Positions 17,575-24,102 of a stretch of DNA of 26,931 nt are shown here, one piece after another. The stretch is taken from the NCBI GenBank assembly GCA_934700635.1, contig CAKUXU010000001.1, forward strand, positions 1 to 26,931, in the 5' to 3' direction. The notes below the pieces were generated by a model that saw only the letters and a list, made by a program, of their open reading frames with translations, was not told the DNA's origin and did not search any database. Origin of the DNA: an uncultured Eubacteriales bacterium. Lineage in GTDB: Bacteria > Bacillota > Clostridia > Oscillospirales > Acutalibacteraceae. Every line of letters begins with the position of its first letter. The first letter of the stretch is position 1. A program made the translations under genes and the position numbers.

Positions 17575-18396
17575 TTAATTTTTAATCTCCTCCTCAGTTA
17601 AATTCACACAGCTAACATTTGAAGATATATCATTGCCTAAAAATATTTTAGCAACATTCAAAAATTCAGTTTTCTTAGAGCTAACATAAAACTCTTGGTA
17701 CCCCAATTTATTATTATTTGCATTCAAATTTTTGTTTTTCAAAAATTCTGAAAGAAAAATAGCTGCTTCTTTTCCTGAATCTACTAAATTTAGATTCTCT
17801 TTGAAAATATTTTTAATAACATCTGAAACCACCGAATAATGAGTACATCCTAAAATAATAGTATCTACATTCTTTTCAAGTAGTGGGGTTATGTATTCTT
17901 CAAGAGCGTCTTTTAATTTTTTATTTTCAAAATCTACATTTCCATTTTCTATTAACGAAGCAAGTTGAGGGCAAGCTTGTTGATAACAATAAACATCATT
18001 GTTTATTTTGTAAAGTTCATTTCGATATGAACAGCTTTTGATTGTAGCACTTGTTCCCAAAATTCCTATTTTATTATTTTTAGTGATTTTAAGCGCTGCA
18101 CAACATGCAGGTTTTATTACTCCTATAAAATTTTCAGAAGAATTTTGAATCAAATTCATACATGAACTGGCTGTACCGCATGCAGCTAAAATAGCTTTAA
18201 CATTTTTAGATTTTAAAAAATTCAAGTCTTTATTTATGAATTCAACTATTTCTTCCTTATTTTTATTTCCGTAAGGCATATTCGCAGTATCCGCCAAATA
18301 AATTATGTTTTCAAATGGCATAATACTTCTTAGTGCTTTCAGAGCCGTTAATCCTCCTACTCCCGAGTCAAAGACTCCAATAGGCCGATTGTCCAT
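17575..18396 (-). CDS. murI: Glutamate racemase
   Basis: It interconverts L- and D-glutamate to supply D-Glu for peptidoglycan. From ATG 18396 (273 residues) the family landmarks are IGVFDSGVGGLT (6-17, with D10 and S11), LADTANMPYG (34-43), the first catalytic cysteine C73 in LAACGTASS, and the second, C184, in ILGCTHYSVV (180-189). The usual first motif is Cys-Asn-Thr, so the Asn is replaced by Gly here. ATG 18396 follows AAGGGGGAT by about 8 bases; an in-frame TTG at 18417 lies before that ribosome site and is unlikely. It is the first gene of the murI-DUF1934-argS operon. Confidence 0.93.
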   Translation of the reverse strand: MDNRPIGVFDSGVGGLTALKALRSIMPFENIIYLADTANMPYGNKNKEEIVEFINKDLNFLKSKNVKAILAACGTASSCMNLIQNSSENFIGVIKPACCAALKITKNNKIGILGTSATIKSCSYRNELYKINNDVYCYQQACPQLASLIENGNVDFENKKLKDALEEYITPLLEKNVDTIILGCTHYSVVSDVIKNIFKENLNLVDSGKEAAIFLSEFLKNKNLNANNNKLGYQEFYVSSKKTEFLNVAKIFLGNDISSNVSCVNLTEEEIKN

Positions 18397-18442
18397 CGAA
18401 CGATCCCCCTTTTGCAACTTATTAGGTAAAAGCTATATATTA

Positions 18443-18471
18443 ATTTTATACAAAATATATGTGTCTGTCAA
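18443..18471 (-). promoter_or_regulatory. Promoter of the murI operon
   Basis: On the minus strand a perfect TTGACA (18471-18466) and TAAAAT (18448-18443) are spaced by 17 bases, giving a leader of about 40 bases before the murI ATG. Confidence 0.8.
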
Positions 18472-18527
18472 ACGTTCTCAAATAGTCTTATTTTTTATAA
18501 TAAAGATTCAAAAATAAATAATAAAAA

Positions 18528-18556
18528 CCGCACGATAACTATATATACTCATGCGG
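18528..18556 (-). terminator. Terminator after the asparaginase gene
   Basis: CCGCA (18556-18552 on the minus strand) pairs with TGCGG (18532-18528). The stem is extended by further pairs around a C-A mismatch, has an AT-rich loop, and is followed by TTTTTATTATT. It starts 8 bases after the asparaginase stop. Confidence 0.65.
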
Positions 18557-18564
18557 CAATGATT

Positions 18565-19548
18565 TTAATAAATATTAAACATTTTTTGAATTTTTATCGG
18601 GTCACTAGTGATTGTTAAAGCAAGGGAAAGTAAAATTCTAGCCTTTTGAGGATTTAAATTATCGGAATAAATTCCGTTTGCATCTACTTTTTCTGTACCA
18701 CTAGACACCAAGCCGTTCCCTATTCGAGAACTTCTCACTACAGGAAAACCTTTTTTCATAAGTTTGTTAATTTTTTCAGTGAATTCGGCACTTACACCTG
18801 CACAACCAGCTCCTGCAATAACTATTCCGTCTGAATTTTCTGACACTACATCAAGAATAGATTCATCAGCACCTATATAAAAATATACTATTTCCACTTT
18901 AGGTATTTTTGAAATTAAAGAAATATCAAATTGAGTTTGATAAGTATGTTTTTTTGTAGACTGATTATAGAAAAAAGGTTTTTCATAATGCATATAACCC
19001 AAACATCCAATATCTTTTTGACTAAAAGCTTGTGTTCTGAAAGTATTTATTTTACTTACATCTCTTGCACCATAAATTCCGTCAGAAAGAGTAACCAAAA
19101 CTCCTTTTCCATAAGATTCATCATTTGCGGCAAGAGCAACAGCTTGATACAAATTTAAAGGTCCATCGGCACTGACAGCTGTACCAGGTCTCATTGACCC
19201 TGTTAAAACCACAGGTTTTTTAGTATTAAGAGTTAAATTTAAAAAATACGCTGTTTCTTCTAAAGTGTCTGTACCATGAGTAATAACAAATCCATCGAAA
19301 TTCTCTTCTTGAGCTATTTCATTTATTTGCTGTGATAAATATTTAAGATCATCCATCTTTAAATCACAGCTATCTGTTTCAAACATGTCAATACATTTTA
19401 TATTCGCAAGAGATTTTATATAAGGAATTTTTTCTACTAAATTACTTATTTTTACCTGAGCGGATTTATAATCACCTGTGACGCCTTCTTTTCCTTCTCC
19501 AGCTATTGTACCCCCAGTACCTATTATTAATATACTTTTTTTATTCAT
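18565..19548 (-). CDS. L-asparaginase, type II-like sequence but cytoplasmic
   Basis: It hydrolyses L-asparagine to aspartate and ammonia. The 327-residue protein carries both catalytic triad sets: T14 in the first loop (IGTGGTIAGEG, 9-19) and T93/D94 in VITHGTDTLEETAYF (88-102). The expected lysine is K166 in GARDVSKINTFRTQAF (160-175). LTGSMRPGTAVSADGPLNL and VVRSSRIGNG resemble the periplasmic type II enzymes. The N-terminus MNKKSILIIGTGG goes straight into the first beta strand, so there is no signal peptide and the enzyme should be cytoplasmic. The ATG follows AGAGAGGTG. It stands alone between its own terminator and the terminator of the Nif11-leader gene. The promoter must lie in 19549-19680, but no close consensus stands out there. 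Confidence 0.93.
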   Translation of the reverse strand: MNKKSILIIGTGGTIAGEGKEGVTGDYKSAQVKISNLVEKIPYIKSLANIKCIDMFETDSCDLKMDDLKYLSQQINEIAQEENFDGFVITHGTDTLEETAYFLNLTLNTKKPVVLTGSMRPGTAVSADGPLNLYQAVALAANDESYGKGVLVTLSDGIYGARDVSKINTFRTQAFSQKDIGCLGYMHYEKPFFYNQSTKKHTYQTQFDISLISKIPKVEIVYFYIGADESILDVVSENSDGIVIAGAGCAGVSAEFTEKINKLMKKGFPVVRSSRIGNGLVSSGTEKVDANGIYSDNLNPQKARILLSLALTITSDPIKIQKMFNIY

Positions 19549-19657
19549 CCGTTAAAACACCTCTCTATTTAACTATATTGTACTGTTTTTATATTACCAT
19601 ATAATTTAAAAAATATCACTACTATTTGTTTTTTAAAATAACAATCATATTAATTAT

Positions 19658-19672
19658 TATCATTTTATGATA
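19658..19672. other. 15-base perfect dyad upstream of the asparaginase gene
   Basis: TATCAT-TTT-ATGATA is a perfect inverted repeat with a 3-base centre, about 110 bases before the asparaginase ATG and just past the terminator of the upstream gene. It could be an operator for a dimeric regulator, but in DNA this AT-rich chance is a real alternative. The rest of 19549-19680 shows only weak -10-like boxes (TACAAT, TAATAT in the minus strand). Confidence 0.3.
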
Positions 19673-19684
19673 TAAATAGCAAAA

Positions 19685-19704
19685 AAGCTTCTTTTCAGAA
19701 GCTT
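19685..19704 (-). terminator. Terminator after the Nif11-leader gene
   Basis: On the minus strand AAGCTTCT, a GAAA tetraloop and AGAAGCTT form a perfect 8-bp stem followed by TTTT. It starts about 15 bases after the stop codon of the upstream gene. Confidence 0.85.
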
Positions 19705-19719
19705 CTTTTAAAACTATTT

Positions 19720-20172
19720 TTATTTGTGTCTCTTACTACGTGCCCACTTAACAACTGATGCTACTGCTATTGCTGTTACAGCTGCGACTCCAAAGCCTGC
19801 AACAAATGATGACAAATGTGCCGGTATTGGTTCTAATGGTTTTTTCTTCTTAGTTCTTATTATTGTAACATCTTCATCATCCAAAGAAGTGGTTGTTATA
19901 TCAACTCTTGAATCATCCGCCCAGCTAATGTCTCCTGATGTGCTAAATGTGATGCTTCCACCGGAAATTCTATCAAGTTCTTCCTCAGAAAGAACTACTC
20001 CTTTTTCGATTGTTTTATTTATAACATCACCTAATGAAAGTATTTCTTCTTTAGAAAAATCAATTCCTTTTTCTTTAAAAGCTTTTTGAACTTCTTCAGG
20101 TGTTTCCATTTTGATTATGCTTTCTAAAAATTCTTTGTCTTTTAATAATGATCCTAATTTTTTATTTTCCAT
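19720..20172 (-). CDS. Nif11-type leader peptide with double-glycine site and C-terminal membrane helix
   Basis: This is a 150-residue RiPP-precursor-like protein of unknown function. Residues 6-72 match the Nif11 leader pattern as I know it: LLKDKEFLESI (9-19), TPEEVQKAFKEKGIDFSKEE (24-43), then LSEEELDRISGG (61-72), ending in the Gly-Gly of a leader-cleavage site. The remaining 78 residues have no Cys. Residues 73-104 are rich in Ser, Thr and Asp (SITFSTSGDISWADD, DITTTSLDDED), followed by RTKKKKP (106-112), one hydrophobic small-residue helix at about 121-141 (FVAGFGVAAVTAIAVASVVKW) and a basic tail RSKRHK. The start ATG 20172 follows TTTGGAGG by 8 bases; the in-frame TTG at 20256 lies upstream of the promoter and is rejected. 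Its unit has its own promoter and terminator. No radical SAM, lanthipeptide synthetase, peptidase or ABC exporter gene is nearby. Alternatives are a membrane stress peptide or an orphan precursor acted on elsewhere. Confidence 0.85.
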   Translation of the reverse strand: MENKKLGSLLKDKEFLESIIKMETPEEVQKAFKEKGIDFSKEEILSLGDVINKTIEKGVVLSEEELDRISGGSITFSTSGDISWADDSRVDITTTSLDDEDVTIIRTKKKKPLEPIPAHLSSFVAGFGVAAVTAIAVASVVKWARSKRHK

Positions 20173-20213
20173 TGTTAATTCCTCCAAACTTATTATAGTT
20201 TTAAAATTTGTCC

Positions 20214-20240
20214 ATACTACCATTATATATATGATGTCAA
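20214..20240 (-). promoter_or_regulatory. Probable promoter of the Nif11-leader gene
   Basis: On the minus strand a perfect TTGACA (20240-20235) is followed after 15 bases by TAGTAT (20219-20214), preceded by TG as in an extended -10 box. A TATAAT at 20227-20222 is too close to this -35 but could pair with a weaker one upstream. The leader to the ATG is about 35 bases. 20241-20313 holds no clear terminator for the preceding gene. Confidence 0.5.
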
Positions 20241-20313
20241 TACTTTTTTTACACAAATTACTATAAAAAAGAATTCTAAAACCGAGGAACCTGATAATAT
20301 ATATGTATAGTTG

Positions 20314-20697
20314 TTATTTTATTTCCGCTTTATCACCTGATGAAATAGTAACAGTTTCAACGCATTCTTTAGCATCTTCCTTAGCATCGGGAATATCTGT
20401 CTTACCATTCAATCTAATTTTTAATTGTTCGTTTCTGTTCTTACATTCTTCAAGCTTTCTTGATTCAATTGCTGCTTTGTCATTATATTCAACAAATTTA
20501 GCTTGTCCGAATAAAAGTCCACCTATTGCTGCACCTGATATAAAAACTGCCGAAATACATTTACCATAAAATTTAAGCTTGTCTAATAATTTCTTTTTTC
20601 TTCTTGATTCCAAACTTGGTAATTCATAAATTTTAGTTTGATTAACTTTCTGATTTTGCTCGAACATATTAAAGTCGTAAACTGTATTGTTGTACAC
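20314..20697 (-). CDS. FtsL-like single-span membrane protein
   Basis: This 127-residue bitopic protein directly follows rsmH, the position of ftsL in division and cell-wall clusters. Residues 1-43 are a cytoplasmic, basic N-terminus (SRRKKKLLDKLK at 31-42). Residues 44-64 are one transmembrane helix (YGKCISAVFISGAAIGGLLFG), and 66-96 are an extracytoplasmic coiled-coil-like segment (NDKAAIESRKLEECKNRNEQL) as in the FtsL/DivIC family. The tail 97-127 is acidic and low-complexity. FtsL recruits the FtsW/FtsI peptidoglycan synthase through FtsB/DivIC. The start is GTG (20697-20695), 11 bases after GGAGG; an in-frame stop lies three codons upstream. Sequence conservation in this family is too low to be certain, so the name rests on topology and position. 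The usual next gene, ftsI, is absent. Confidence 0.8.
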   Translation of the reverse strand: MYNNTVYDFNMFEQNQKVNQTKIYELPSLESRRKKKLLDKLKFYGKCISAVFISGAAIGGLLFGQAKFVEYNDKAAIESRKLEECKNRNEQLKIRLNGKTDIPDAKEDAKECVETVTISSGDKAEIK

Positions 20698-20722
20698 GTG
20701 TGCTCATGCCTCCACTACAAAA

Positions 20723-21652
20723 TTAAATTTTTCTACAAACTCGCATCTTTGCACTTCGACTTCTAAAATTATACTCTATTTCTTCATTAGACGGTAAAAT
20801 TGGCTTTCGAGTCAAAATTTTTACCTTCGGACTGTTACCGCAAACACAAACCGGAAAATCCGAAGGGCATGTACATCCCTTTTCCCAACTTTTCATTTTT
20901 TGCTTAACAATTCTATCTTCTAAAGAATGGAAAGTTATTATTGCCATAATTCCACCGCTTCCAAGTAACTCACATGCACCTTCAAGACCCGTTTCTAAGT
21001 TTTCAAGCTCTTTATTAACGTAAATTCTTATAGCTTGAAATGTTTTTCTTGCCGGGTGCCCTGAATCTCTCTTTACTTTAGAGGGAACAGATTTTTTCAC
21101 TATTTCAGCGAGTTCTTTAGTGGTACCTATTAATTTTTTTTCTCTTTCTTTAACTATCATTTTAGCTATGTTGGAAGCAAATCTTTCCTCGCCGTAATTT
21201 TTTATAATACTTTTAAGTTCATCATAGCTCATAAAATTAACAACATCATAAGCAGATTTTCCCTCTTTGCTCATTCTCATATCAAGATAAGCATCTTGAT
21301 TATATGAAAATCCTCTTTCTGCTTCATCGAGCTGATATGAAGAAACTCCTAAATCCAGAACTATACCATCAATTTTATGAATATCCAAATTATGTACTAT
21401 ATCCAAAACATCTGAAAAATTTCCATGAACCACATTAACATTATTAAACTTACTTAGTCTTTCTTTACAAACTTCTATTGCATCAGGATCTCTGTCGATA
21501 CATATTAATTTTCCATTTTCAGATAATTCAGACGCTATTTTTAAAGAAAGTCCGCCGCCTCCTGCGGTCCCATCAACATATATGCCATCTTTTTTTATTT
21601 CCAAAGCTGAAACAGTTTCGGAAAGGAGTACAGTTTTATGATTAAAATTCAA
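20723..21652 (-). CDS. rsmH: 16S rRNA (cytosine1402-N4)-methyltransferase
   Basis: It methylates N4 of C1402 in the decoding centre of 16S rRNA using S-adenosylmethionine. The 309-residue protein has the N-terminal NHKTVLLSETVSAL, the SAM site VDGTAGGGGLSLKIA (26-40), IDRDPDAIEVCKERL, a GIVLDLGVSSYQLD block, ERGFSYNQDAYLDMRM, the nested helical domain and the closing ITFHSLEDRIVKQ. The C-terminus ends NFRSRSAKMRVCRK, as in most RsmH proteins. The start is TTG (21652-21650), 7-8 bases after AAAGGGAG. It has its own promoter and is followed 25 bases later by the FtsL-like gene, the standard mraW-ftsL pairing, but mraZ is not upstream. Confidence 0.97.
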   Translation of the reverse strand: MNFNHKTVLLSETVSALEIKKDGIYVDGTAGGGGLSLKIASELSENGKLICIDRDPDAIEVCKERLSKFNNVNVVHGNFSDVLDIVHNLDIHKIDGIVLDLGVSSYQLDEAERGFSYNQDAYLDMRMSKEGKSAYDVVNFMSYDELKSIIKNYGEERFASNIAKMIVKEREKKLIGTTKELAEIVKKSVPSKVKRDSGHPARKTFQAIRIYVNKELENLETGLEGACELLGSGGIMAIITFHSLEDRIVKQKMKSWEKGCTCPSDFPVCVCGNSPKVKILTRKPILPSNEEIEYNFRSRSAKMRVCRKI

Positions 21653-21702
21653 ATATTATCTCCCTTTGTTAAGAAATTATCAAAAAATTTACCACTTTTT
21701 TG

Positions 21703-21732
21703 ATTATACTACTATTATTTATGGCAATTCAA
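21703..21732 (-). promoter_or_regulatory. Promoter of rsmH and the FtsL-like gene
   Basis: On the minus strand TTGAAT (21732-21727) and a perfect TATAAT (21708-21703) have an 18-base spacer, about 50 bases before the TTG start. Confidence 0.7.
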
Positions 21733-21772
21733 CCAAAATTAAACAAATTCATATGATTTCATTAATACAAAC

Positions 21773-21788
21773 AAAAAAAAAAAAAAAA
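21773..21788. repeat. A16/T16 homopolymer tract
   Basis: Sixteen consecutive A on the plus strand (T on the minus strand) lie 22 bases after the pduL stop. Only a weak 5-bp stem (ATATT/AATAT) precedes it on the minus strand, so it may serve as a poor U-rich terminator or simply be a slippage-prone tract upstream of the rsmH promoter. Confidence 0.6.
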
Positions 21789-21810
21789 CAATCAAAATTT
21801 ATATTAAAAA

Positions 21811-22377
21811 TCACAATATAATTTCACCAATCATACCCTTTGAAAATCCACAAGCATTTGCTTCGTCTGTATCTATATGCATAGCCATTGAAAACTTTTC
21901 ACTTACCCTTACAACAACATCGTCAAAAATTAAAGAGCGTTCATTACTTTTGACTTTAACTTTAACTATTTTCCCATCGTTTATATTCAACTCTTTAGCA
22001 GTTTTATCATCCATGTGAATATGTCTTTTTGCAACTATAACTCCTTCCTCCAAAAAAACCTTTCCAGTTGAAGAAGTAATTTCACACTTTTCAGACATTT
22101 TCAAATCTCCGGATTCTCTAACCAACCCTTTAATTCCAAGTTTGATACTTTCTGTGAAAGAAACTTCAACTTGAGTTTGCTTTCTGCAAGGTCCTAAAAC
22201 AGCAACATTCTTTATTTCACCTTTAGGTCCTACTATATTTACTCTTTCACTGCTTAAAAATTGACCCGGTTGAGATAAATCTCTTACCTTTGTTAAATTT
22301 GAATATCCAAAAAGAATTTTTGCGTCTTTTTCAGACAAATGAACATGATGAGCAGAAGCTTCTACTAAAACTTTCAT
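21811..22377 (-). CDS. pduL: PduL-type phosphate acyltransferase
   Basis: It exchanges acyl groups between CoA and phosphate (acetyl- or propionyl-phosphate), giving ATP through acetate kinase in fermenters. The 188-residue protein shows the two-barrel PduL layout with zinc-ligand histidines H11 and H13 (ASAHHVHLS, 7-15), H119 and H121 (VAKRHIHMDD, 115-124) and H167 in AMHIDTDEANACG (165-177). The central GPCRKQTQVEVSFTESIKLG carries the CoA/phosphate-site region. It lacks the N-terminal shell-targeting extension of microcompartment PduL, so it is probably the cytosolic housekeeping form that replaces Pta. ATG 22377 is used: the in-frame GTG at 22386 overlaps the AGGAG ribosome site. It is the last gene of the glmU-nadK run, 14 bases after nadK. 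Confidence 0.93.
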   Translation of the reverse strand: MKVLVEASAHHVHLSEKDAKILFGYSNLTKVRDLSQPGQFLSSERVNIVGPKGEIKNVAVLGPCRKQTQVEVSFTESIKLGIKGLVRESGDLKMSEKCEITSSTGKVFLEEGVIVAKRHIHMDDKTAKELNINDGKIVKVKVKSNERSLIFDDVVVRVSEKFSMAMHIDTDEANACGFSKGMIGEIIL

Positions 22378-22391
22378 AAAAAACACTCCTT

Positions 22392-23243
22392 TTAATAATT
22401 ATTAAAAACATTTTTTATTATCTTTTTTTCGAGATTGCAGTAAAAATCATCATCATTTAACTTTACAAATTTTGCACTTAAAACAGAAGCTTCAATATTG
22501 ATACTTCCGTCTTTATTATCTGAAAAACAAACCTCACCGTCAACAAAAACATTGATTTCAGAATTTTTTTTGATTTTATAATCAACACAAATCTTAAAAT
22601 TTGAATTCACTACTAAACTACGATTATTTAAATCATGAGGACAAATAGGTGTTAAAATTAAACAATTTAAATCCGGATCTACAATCGGCCCTCCTGATGA
22701 AAGAGAATATGCTGTAGATCCCACAGGAGTTGAAATAATAATACCATCTGAAATGCAAGAACATATTTTTACGGAATTTTCTTTAAAAACGGTATATTTT
22801 GCAATACTTGAAAAAGTTCCTCTTCCAATTACTATATCATTAACTGACAAAAACTTTTTTCCTTCACACATACATTCAAGCATTAACCTATTTTCTACAG
22901 TATATTCACCATTTAAGATTTTTTCAATCTTATTAAGATCATTTTTTTCAGATCCGGCAAGAAATCCAAGACAACCACAATTTACTCCAAAAACAGGTTT
23001 ACCATAAACAGAAGAAGCCTTCAATGCGCGTATTATAGTTCCATCTCCACCAAAAGCAAGAATTATATCACTTTTTGAAATTAATTTCTCTTCATTTTCA
23101 CAACAAAAAATATTTTCAAAATGATTCACCACTTTAAAACTTTCTAAAATAAAAAACTCAGAATTAAAAAAAGACAAATCATTCAAAATTACTTCTACTT
23201 CATCAAACTTAATATTTTTAGAAAAAAACAATCCTAACTTCAA
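22392..23243 (-). CDS. nadK: NAD kinase
   Basis: It phosphorylates NAD to NADP in the cytoplasm. The 283-residue protein has the diagnostic GGDG at 65-68 (ILAFGGDGTIIRALKAS), the NxGxLGFL loop at 88-95 (NCGCLGFLAG) and GSTAYSLSSGGPIVDPDL, the NAD-binding block near 173-190, followed by TPICPHDLNNRSLV. The start is TTG (23243-23241), preceded by a weak GTGGGTGA ribosome site with 7-base spacing; no ATG is available near this position. It follows tlyA by 26 bases, the usual tlyA-nadK order of Firmicutes. The argR and recN genes that normally come next are replaced by pduL. Confidence 0.96.
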   Translation of the reverse strand: MKLGLFFSKNIKFDEVEVILNDLSFFNSEFFILESFKVVNHFENIFCCENEEKLISKSDIILAFGGDGTIIRALKASSVYGKPVFGVNCGCLGFLAGSEKNDLNKIEKILNGEYTVENRLMLECMCEGKKFLSVNDIVIGRGTFSSIAKYTVFKENSVKICSCISDGIIISTPVGSTAYSLSSGGPIVDPDLNCLILTPICPHDLNNRSLVVNSNFKICVDYKIKKNSEINVFVDGEVCFSDNKDGSINIEASVLSAKFVKLNDDDFYCNLEKKIIKNVFNNY

Positions 23244-23269
23244 ATAAAATCACCCACAGTAAAGATTTA

Positions 23270-24079
23270 TCATAAATAATTATGAGATAAATCCACTACT
23301 TCTTTTATATTTATACCCGGATTTAAAATAGGAGCATCTGATTTTTTCAAATAAATTAAATACTCTGTGTTTCCTTCTGGTCCTTTGATAGGAGAATAAT
23401 CAAGTCCAAGAACACTAAATCCTAAAGAAATTGAAAAACAAACTATTTTATTTACAACTTCAAAATGAACTTTTTTATCTTTTACCACGCCTTTTTTACC
23501 GACTTTATCTTTTCCGGCCTCAAATTGAGGCTTAATAAGACAAATCCCAAAACCTTTCGGGCTGATAATCTTTTTAATGCTTGGTAAAACAAGCTCAAGA
23601 GATATAAAAGAGACATCAACAGTAAAAAAATCTATATTATGACTAAAAACATCTTTACAAAGATTTCTAATGTTAGTACGTTCTAGATTTATAACCTTTG
23701 GATTTTTAAGTAAACTCTCATCAAGTTGATTTCTTCCAACGTCAACAGAGTAAACAATATTACAATGATTTTTTATCATACAATCTGTAAATCCTCCGGT
23801 AGAAGCACCGACGTCCATACAATTAAGATCATGCAAATCAATTTGAAAACTTTTTATTGCCTTTTCAAGCTTAAGTCCCCCACGGCTGACATACTTTAAA
23901 TTTTCACAATTTTTCATTATAATTATAGAATTTTCATCAACAAGCATTCCCGGTTTCAAAACTGTTTTGCCATCAACGCAAACTGTACCGCTAAGCACTG
24001 CATTTTTTGCTTTTTCTCTGCTTGAAACCAAATTTTTTTTAAATATCAAAACATCTAAACGTTCTTTTTTGTTTTCCAT
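23270..24079 (-). CDS. tlyA: TlyA-family rRNA 2'-O-methyltransferase
   Basis: In characterised members it methylates ribose 2'-OH groups of 16S and/or 23S rRNA. The 269-residue protein has an N-terminal S4 RNA-binding domain (about 5-62: ERLDVLIFKKNLVSSREKAK, SGTVCVDGKTVLKPG) and an FtsJ/RrmJ-type methyltransferase domain (about 64-250). The latter shows YVSRGGLKLEKA, the SAM motif MDVGASTGGFTDCM, VDVSFISLELVLPS, LIKPQFEAGKDKVGKKGVV and PEGNTEYL. These supply the Lys-Asp-Lys-Glu catalytic tetrad expected of 2'-O-methyltransferases. ATG 24079 is preceded by GGAAAG. It follows pth by 23 bases. Confidence 0.95.
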   Translation of the reverse strand: MENKKERLDVLIFKKNLVSSREKAKNAVLSGTVCVDGKTVLKPGMLVDENSIIIMKNCENLKYVSRGGLKLEKAIKSFQIDLHDLNCMDVGASTGGFTDCMIKNHCNIVYSVDVGRNQLDESLLKNPKVINLERTNIRNLCKDVFSHNIDFFTVDVSFISLELVLPSIKKIISPKGFGICLIKPQFEAGKDKVGKKGVVKDKKVHFEVVNKIVCFSISLGFSVLGLDYSPIKGPEGNTEYLIYLKKSDAPILNPGINIKEVVDLSHNYL

Positions 24080-24102
24080 TAAATCTTTCCGCCTTTTAAT
24101 TT

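Noticed and set aside
18397..18417. Longer start (TTG 18417) for murI
   Set aside because: The AAGGGGGAT ribosome site lies between it and ATG 18396, and the racemase family starts close to the IGVFDSG strand.
20173..20256. Longer start (TTG 20256) for the Nif11-leader gene
   Set aside because: It would place the promoter boxes inside the coding region, has no ribosome site, and the extra residues do not fit a leader peptide; ATG 20172 follows TTTGGAGG.
22378..22386. GTG 22386 as the start of pduL
   Set aside because: It overlaps the AGGAG ribosome site; ATG 22377 is well spaced.
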